DNA from: Chrysogorgia sp. JL179-B06
Lineage: Eukaryota; Cnidaria; Anthozoa; Scleralcyonacea; Chrysogorgiidae
DNA: 64,000 nt
Direction: 5' to 3'
Assembly: GCA_035772405.1 (NCBI GenBank)
Contig: JAYKKM010000225.1
Coordinates: forward strand, 422,501 to 486,500
The first letter of the stretch is position 1. Each line of letters opens with the position of its first letter. A program made the translations under genes and the position numbers. This document shows, piece by piece, positions 57,590 through 64,000 of the stretch. Below the pieces are notes generated by a model that saw nothing but the letters and a program-made list of their open reading frames with translations, was not told the DNA's origin and did no database searches.

Positions 57590-58165
57590 TTAGGTGTAGT
57601 AGGAGCCCAGGGGGTATGACAGACTTTGTTGCTTCGAAGCCACCACAAGATTTTGCGTGGATTGATCTGACGGGTCATGAGTAGAACTTTGTTTATTTGA
57701 TGCCCCCATGAGGCTTTTCGTTAACAGATTCTGAAGCTGATTTTGTAGTCCATTTTGAACTTGGAGCTGGACGTTGAGTTGATTTTGAAACTTTAGGAAT
57801 CGTTGAAGTCGATTAGAGTAGAGTATATTCTTTTCATATAGTGTTAAATAAGGTGCATGCATAATATTATGCGTTTCTTGCTTAGAATTATACAAACCAT
57901 TGAGGATGGGAGGTTGTTGATACGATTGCTTTCGAATATAACGATTCAGGTTTTGTTGACCAGCGGTTCTCCGCATCCTAATAAGCGCCTCTCGGCTACT
58001 ATACCCATAGTTAATAAAGTTATTGACGATGAACGGCGTAAAGCTCCTCCCTCCATCTTCACACCACGACCAACCAACAGGAATGGTTAACTGTCTTTCA
58101 CTATTCGTGCAGGGTAAATCCGATTTAACGGCTATGGACGCTACTATTTTTTGAGATTAGCAGTT
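57590..58165 (-). CDS. Unrecognised open frame, Gln/Asn-rich C-terminus
   Basis: The frame is open from a stop near 58170 to TAA at 57590 (about 190 codons); the only Met is at 57976. The N-terminal half reads LTIPVGWSWCEDGGRSFTPF and YGYSSREALIRMRRTAGQQN. The C-terminal half is Gln/Asn/Leu-rich (QLNVQLQVQNGLQNQLQNLL), likely helical. I do not recognise a family. It may be one exon of a host gene or a mobile-element structural protein. The antisense frame is not better. Confidence 0.35.
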
Positions 58166-58376
58166 TCATGATTATCATCATCATACACGCATTTCCGATC
58201 GTATGATGAATATCATCATACTACAGAAGCTCGATGTTAATGCAACCAACCAACCGCTGACCATGCTGTTTTCATATTCATCCTCGATACCTTGGGCACA
58301 GACCTTGGGATAGCAACACCCGAAATTTACTGATAATCATTTAATTTTATGACGTCAAAACATTAAATTTGGTGAT

Positions 58377-58780
58377 ATGAATAATATTGGCATTTACACT
58401 CAAGGAAATCAACGCGAAGGATATTTTCTTAGAAAATTTCCACACTCGCATACATTCCTACGGTGTACAGAAAATATACGACTTAATAATTTGAACTATG
58501 CAGTCCAAGCACTGCGGACAATGAACAAACAAGATTTTGTTAATGGCGTTAATGTCTATCAGAGGAGTCCTAGCCCTCTCAGACCCAAAGTAGAAAAGCG
58601 GTAATGTCCCAGCTTTCAGAACAGTACGACCTCTCTCCAAAGAGAGATAAAAGACCTCAGTCTGGAAGAAAGATAAAAGGTTCATTGCCCTAATGTATAT
58701 CGACGACCTCATGCGTCTCTGTAGGTACGAACGAGGCAGCACAGAGGAAACAAGACGATTGCATATCTTTAAAAATGCAC
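58377..58780 (+). other. Unrecognised decayed coding-like sequence
   Basis: Plus frames contain LNYAVQALRTMNKQDFVNGV and, about 58690 onward, LMYIDDLMRLCRYERGS. The YIDD recalls an RT catalytic motif, but its neighbours do not fit. Directly followed by the TAA array. Confidence 0.25.

Positions 58781-58781
<1 letters not shown>

Positions 58782-58838
<57 letters not shown>
58782..58838. repeat. (TAA)n array, left flank of the second REL-type LINE
   Basis: About 19 units. The LINE starts within 30 bp. Confidence 0.94.
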
Positions 58839-58842
<4 letters not shown>

Positions 58843-58866
58843 CAATAAGCGATAACATCTCAGATA

Positions 58867-59756
58867 ATGAATGAAATATTTAGAAGGAAAACTAAAAGGC
58901 CAATGTCACTTAAGGAGAAGCGGATTATGGGAAACATCAAAAGCAAAAACCAGCTAAAAGGAACACCAAGCAACGACTGTCTTATATCGTTGAAATCAAG
59001 GTATTTAGACCTTATAAAAGTGGAGAAGATAAGAATGGAGAGTTGGATAAGGAAATCTAAAAGAATAAAGAGCAACAGAACATTTCAAGAAAATGAAGGA
59101 AACTTCTATACAGAAGGTTGGAAGGAGACCAGGAAAAGAAAGGGCAGATACCAACCATCAAAGAGTTCACAAGGTTCTGGGCTGGAATATGGGAAGGTAA
59201 TAAAGGAGTTCGTGGAGCAACCGTGGATGGGCCATGTGAAAGAAGTTTTGAAAGGTAAAATAAAGAGCCATAAAGAATGGGCGGTAACAAGTCAGGTCAT
59301 TGGGAAGCAGATCAAGAAGAATAAGAATTGGTGTAGCCCAGGCGTTGACGGTATACAGAACTTCTGGTGGAAGAAACTGGAAGGGTCATGGGGCCATCTT
59401 CAAAGGGTGTTGTGGGAGCTAGTGCAAGATTCTGAGGAAGTCCCAGATTGGATCGGTTTAGGCAGAACACCTTTAATACCTAAAGAAGAAGATATTAGTA
59501 ATGTAGCTGAATACCGGCCTATCACTTGTCTAACGACTGTGTACAAATTGATGACATCGGTGCTGGGTCAGCATATGCTCGAACATACCAGAGAGAATGA
59601 TTTATGGGATAAACGCCAGATGGGAGTCGTATAGATGGAGTTTTGGGAACAATAGATCACATCTTAGTGGATAAATGTGCATTGGAGGAAGTGAAGGAAC
59701 ACAAGAGGAACCTTGTGGTGGTTTACTACGATTATAAGAAGGCTTATTGTTATGTT
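58867..59756 (+). pseudogene. REL-type LINE reverse transcriptase, N-terminal half
   Basis: 255 codons from ATG at 58867: a basic N-terminus, then WAVTSQVIGKQIKKNKNWCS, PGVDGIQNFWWKKLEGSWGH, LGRTPLIPKEED and YRPITCLTTVYKLMTSVLGQ, the conserved RT finger motifs of R4/Dong-type elements. A frameshift at about 59630 is followed in another frame by VEVKEHKRNLVVVYYDYKKA-like residues (motif A, YDYKKAY) up to the insertion. Confidence 0.85.
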
Positions 59757-60443
59757 AGCTTCGGACCTCATGGGAAAATTAGGCATGATAAGTAGAATTC
59801 GTCACCTCTTTGATCATTCGACCCTATTCATTGTAATCAACTCACTCATTTTTACCAAGTTATTTTACTGCTCCTCGATCTGGTCCGGTACCAGTAAATT
59901 TAATATTGCAAAACTTCAATTAGTACAGAATTTTGCCGCTCGCCTACTTTCGGGAAAGAAGAAATTCGAGCATATAACACCTACGCTCAAGAAATTAAAA
60001 CTCCTTCCTGTGTCGGATCTTCTTTATATTAGAGACGCTACACAGATGTATAAATGTATGCACGGCTTAGCACCGGATTACCTCGTGGATATGCTCTGCA
60101 AAAGATTGCAAATTCATCGTTATAATACTTGGAATAGTGAGAGCCTTCATCTACCCAAATGCCGTACTACTTTGGGACAGCAGTCTCTCACATACCGAGG
60201 TGCGGTTATTTGGAATTCCTTACAAGCCGATGTACGCAACTGTTCTTCTATCGGACTGTTTACAATTTTTAATATTGCATGGTTAGTTTACTCTGCATGA
60301 TTTTATTCTTACTTAATCTATATGTAATTTTAAAATTTCTGAAACCTGTAATATTTCTCTTTAGAACTTATTACTACATTGTAAATTAGGTATGAAGATC
60401 CCTTTTGGGAACCTAATAAACCTTTTGTATTTGTATTTGAATG
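59757..60443 (+). mobile_element. 5'-truncated CR1/L2-like LINE piece inserted in the REL-type LINE
   Basis: The frame reads LFIVINSLIFTKLFYCSSIW, QLVQNFAARLLSGKKKFEHI, LKKLKLLPVSDLLYIRDATQ, then LTYRGAVIWNSLQAD, the standard C-terminus of CR1/L2-like RTs. It ends in a (TATTTG)n-like tail at 60426-60443. It lies in the same orientation as its host, which resumes at gaatggatggacatgg. Confidence 0.85.
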
Positions 60444-60444
60444 G

Positions 60445-61200
60445 ATGGACATGGTCTTTGAATGGCTAGGTTTTGAGTCCAAGGTGTTGAATTTTATCAG
60501 ACGACTCCGAGCCACATGGAGAACAAAATTGGAAGTAAGAGCAGGAAACAACATCATACAAAGTCGGCAGATTTCTTTCAAGAAAGGATTTCTCCAGGGC
60601 GACGCATGGTCCCCAATAGGTTTTTGCCTGAGTGAAATACCGATGGGTATATTATTGGAAGAGTCAAAAGGATATATTATGGGGCGTCATGGAGTTAGAG
60701 AGACCAAGTTGACACATAATTTGTTTATAGACGATTTGAAGACATACCAACCAGATTATATGACCCAAGAAATTGTAAATGAAACGTTGGTGCGAGTTAA
60801 CGCACATATCGGAGCAAGATATGGAGCGAAGAAATGTGCGGAAGGACAGTACAAGAGAGGAAAGCAGTACAAGAGAGGATCTCGATGATGAAAGGATCAA
60901 GGGGATGAGGCCAGAAGATGCGTATAAATTCTTGGGTTTCGAGCAAGGAGAAGGGGTATTGGAAGCAAAGGTGAAGGCAAGACTATGTGAAGAAATTGAG
61001 GAAGAGATAAGAAGTAGATGGAGGAATATAGATCTAAGGGATTTCAAAGTATGGTGTGGTGCAACCAGGATGAGCAGGCATACCATTGGTTGAAGATAAA
61101 TAACATGCCAACCAAAGTAGAAAGCATCATATCGATGTGTGAGCAGATGGTGGAAACCAGAATGAGGATTCAGATGACTGGAAGAGACCACATTATGTAG
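60445..61200 (+). pseudogene. REL-type LINE RT, C-terminal half and linker
   Basis: 147 codons: FIRRLRATWRTKLEVRAGNN, ISFKKGFLQGDAWSPIGFCL (motif B) and LTHNLFIDDLKTYQPDYMTQ (catalytic FIDD). Frameshifts near 60870 and 61040 lead to MRPEDAYKFLGFEQGEG and then a strongly decayed linker where the Cys-rich finger is expected (CKQFEESLQHWL in one frame). Confidence 0.82.
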
Positions 61201-61336
61201 ATTGTGTAAACAGTTCGAAGAATCCTTACAGCACTGGTTATCTGGATCCCCCAAAATAGTTGCAACAGAGACGACAACTAGGCATGACCGAGCACTACAC
61301 TAGGTAGCAGCATTCGAATGGCTGAAGCAAGAAAGG

Positions 61337-61798
61337 GTGCGCCAATCTAACGACCTGTGGTACCAGGGAAAATGGTGTCGGGGGAGAGTGGTTGAGTCAG
61401 ATACGAGACGATTAAGATGGGATTATGAATTTGCCACTGTGAAATCGACTCATCATCGTCGGCCTGACTTGGTCTTAGAGTACTTGGATGAAAAGAAAAT
61501 GGTAATCTGTGACATGGCATACCCTCAAGAGCAGAATGTGGAATTAAAAGAAGAGGAAAAAAAGAATAACTACAGACCCCTTATGTATGAGTTGCGGATT
61601 CAAAACGAAGGATGGCACATTGAGTTTGTTCCACTGGTCATTGGATGTTTTGGGAAGGTGCACAACCTAAAGGGTTCATTGTCCAAATTTATAATCAAAG
61701 AAAGACTAGAGTGGACGATGGCAGAGATGCAACGTGTGATACTGTTTGAAGGAGAATCAACAGTGCGAAAAATAATGAGTGGACTATTGTCGTGAACT
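61337..61798 (+). pseudogene. Restriction-like endonuclease domain of the second REL-type LINE
   Basis: 152 codons, open to TGA. HHRRPDLVLEYLDEKKMVIC followed by DMAYPQEQNVELKEEEKK is the R-PD...D-type nuclease signature. Next come NYRPLMYELRIQNEGWHIEF and VPLVIGCFGKVHNLKGSLSK. Both expected acidic catalytic residues (PD, CDMA) are present, unlike in the copy at 21313-24870. Confidence 0.85.
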
Positions 61799-61885
61799 TT
61801 TGTATATATCAGTAAATACAGTGAACACATGGTGATTAACTGTAGTACGTTTTGGCCGGGAACCACCTGGTCCGGTTAAGTTGAA

Positions 61886-61907
61886 ATAATAATAATAATA
61901 ATAATAA
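61886..61907. repeat. (AAT)n array, right flank of the second REL-type LINE
   Basis: Seven AAT units directly after the LINE 3' end. Confidence 0.85.
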
Positions 61908-61926
61908 ACTTTATTTCATGAGGGTA

Positions 61927-62489
<563 letters not shown>

Positions 62490-62755
62490 TCTTTTTATCT
62501 TCTCAGCAGAGCCGGAGTGGGTCCATACAGCCGACCCATAGAACATATACTATAGTCTGTTTTATTATCGCGTTGTAGCACATTTAAATTGCATGCAGAA
62601 ATCTTCTGATTTTCCTGAGAACCGCTGATTCTCCGCTTGCATAGTTTCTTACAGAGCACTTCAACGTGTTCATTGAAGTTTTGTCAATAATAACACCGAG
62701 TAGTTTCTGTGCTTCAACTTGGTTGGCCTTTGTGTTCTGCTGACTGCACCGTACG
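62490..62755 (-). pseudogene. LINE RT C-terminal relic
   Basis: Minus frames read VEAQKLLGVIIDKTSMNT, then in other frames EVLCKKLCKR and NQKISACNLN, like the kLLGvviD and following helices of a LINE RT. Frameshifted at least twice. Confidence 0.55.
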
Positions 62756-62759
62756 ATTG

Positions 62760-63148
62760 AGGGATTGCACAAGTGGAGCTCAAACACACGGCAGCTTGAA
62801 GACCCGACCAAAGAGCAGCTTGGAGCAAAGTCAAACGAGGTCAACTTTCTCGGCCTGCAATGCATGAACAAGGAAAGAGATATTCTGTATGTCTCCTCTC
62901 CTAAAGACCAAAGGTCGTCAACACATGAAGCTGTGGAACACCGAGCCAGAAGGTTAGCAGACCATGAGAATTGGCCACCAAATCCCGTGACCCGGCAACC
63001 ATCGGAACAGAAGTGCGCAGAAGCCAGGATGGTCAATCAATACGAGGAGTTCATGCAGGCAGCGGAGGAGTTCGTCCGCGGAGAGGCGCAAGCAGCATAC
63101 CAATGTACCAACTGCGAAGGAAGCAGAATTAAACTCGACAGCCAATGA
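62760..63148 (+). pseudogene. BEL-like RT/connection relic
   Basis: The plus frame begins LHKWSSNTRQLEDPTKEQLG and reads NEVNFLGLQCMNKERDILYV, the kWnSN...vLGl-W phrase between RT and RNase H in LTR retrotransposons. The later part (RLADHENWPPN, EEFVRGEAQAAYQC) is not recognised. Confidence 0.5.
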
Positions 63149-64000
63149 CGAATGACGATGGTCTAGAGTGTGGTGTCTACTGGCTGAGAAAGTTGTTGCC
63201 AGAGGCCTCGGCCTCTCCTTGCATGGGGAAGTCTCGCTCACTAAGTTTACGAAATGGGAAACTGAAGTACTGATATTTGTGCAGCTGTAATAAGGCGTTA
63301 ATAGTTTGTTATGCAATAGAACACTCTGAACAGTGTTGATTGATTAGTAACAGTAACTGTCTAAATATATACGTAAGCAAAGAGATATAGTTAATATAAC
63401 CCGCTGATTTAGTGTACCCGCCTTGCCTGCAGCCCGCTTGCTCGACCCCAAGCCCTAAAAAACCGCCGGCTAGTTGAAAATATCAAACAGTATTTTCAAA
63501 TTCTGCTTCTCTGCGTTAGTGATTATTTATTTTCTCCTTATTTTGTACAACTTTTACGTCCTTACGAAAATTTGCGTTGTCATTTCACATGCAAAACTGA
63601 AACATTTTCACTTGAAATATCCTTATATCCGATTCATCCGTAAAATGGAATGCAAAATTATTTATTTTGCCCCTGGCTCATTTTAGTCTTTGTGCGGGCC
63701 TGTAAAGAAGGAAGAACATTTTCTGTTGTTTACGTATATAATATTACATAAGAACAATATTCTAAACTTAACTACATGCTGAGAGGACCATCTGTCTATG
63801 TCCCCTCTCTCCTCCCCTGAATCATATCCTGCACATATCCCGAGTCCATGCATGCTAGATTTCGATTGAAGTGAGTACGCTACGTTGAAACTAACATACT
63901 CGGGATTAAGCAGTGTAATACCATAATGACCTCGGGTTCTTTTGTTCTCGCCGGGTGGTTTAATCACGATATTCCCGGCTTTAGCGGGGAGATCTCTAAA
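63149..64000. other. Unassigned right end of the window
   Basis: No gene recognised on either strand. The minus open frame at 63683-63967 has no domain. Confidence 0.45.

Larger units (their letters stand above)
58850..61885 (+). mobile_element. Second REL-type (R4/Dong-like) LINE between TAA arrays, interrupted by a CR1-like fragment
   Basis: RT fingers and palm (58867-59756), inserted foreign LINE piece (59757-60443), rest of RT (60445-60900), decayed linker (60900-61330) and restriction-like endonuclease (61337-61798). TAA/AAT arrays lie at both ends (58782-58838, 61886-61907), matching the TAA target known for Dong-type elements. Confidence 0.82.

Noticed and set aside
63683..64000. Possible U1 snRNA or 5S-like sequence at the right end
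   Set aside because: A few words (gggtggttt, tcacgatat) looked similar, but the 5' splice-recognition sequence and the expected stem-loops are absent.

Overview
The window is animal (metazoan) genomic DNA, probably from a marine invertebrate and most likely a cnidarian. The evidence is spliceosomal introns, an AT-rich background with very long (AT)n arrays, vertebrate-type TTAGGG-like motifs, and a dense mix of BEL/Pao, Penelope-like, CR1/L2-like and endonuclease-type LINEs, tRNA-derived SINEs, Crypton-like fragments and foldback/MITE elements. I see no prokaryotic operon, CRISPR array or rRNA gene. The species assignment is inference only.

Only two host genes are well supported. (1) Positions 571-750 (minus) look like the first coding exon of a START-domain lipid-transfer protein that runs off the left edge. 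(2) A complete Cys-loop receptor gene, a non-alpha nicotinic acetylcholine receptor-like subunit, occupies 10588-35155 on the minus strand. It has nine exons (35077-35155, 29521-29660, 29376-29420, 25144-25253, 19733-19957, 18790-19063, 17331-17486, 16005-16098, 10588-10802). They join in frame to 445 codons with GT/AG borders. Its 23 kb of introns are packed with mobile elements.

Layout: 1-300 SINE body and AT repeat; 571-750 START exon; 1158-1475 Harbinger-like fragment; 1738-6893 a tandem repeat split by a BEL/Pao element (2138-6528) with a CTAAT target duplication; 7045-7985 a minisatellite with units in both orientations; 8461-10293 a Penelope-like element (PLE) with inverted ends that carry hammerhead-ribozyme-like motifs; 10383-10423 another hammerhead-like motif in the sense strand of the receptor 3' UTR; 10588-35155 the receptor gene, whose introns hold three more retroelement fragments, a tandem SINE array, a CR1-like LINE whose ATT tail was hit by an endonuclease-type LINE, a Crypton-like fragment and several MITEs; 35536-42860 foldback and three CR1-like LINEs (one with a 7 x 104-bp internal expansion); 43069-45836 three MITEs, two with TTAA ends; 48947-50150 a 77-bp satellite; 51012-54274 a second BEL/Pao element with an internal inversion; 56313-56605 a palindrome of two tRNA-derived SINEs; 58782-61907 a second endonuclease-type LINE lying between TAA arrays and itself interrupted by a CR1-like fragment; 62500-63000 retroelement relics.

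The most interesting signals are the hammerhead-like motifs, especially the one in the receptor 3' UTR, and the repeated association of retroelement classes with simple-sequence targets (PLEs with AT arrays, endonuclease LINEs with ATT/TAA arrays, CR1-like LINEs with polypurine arrays).
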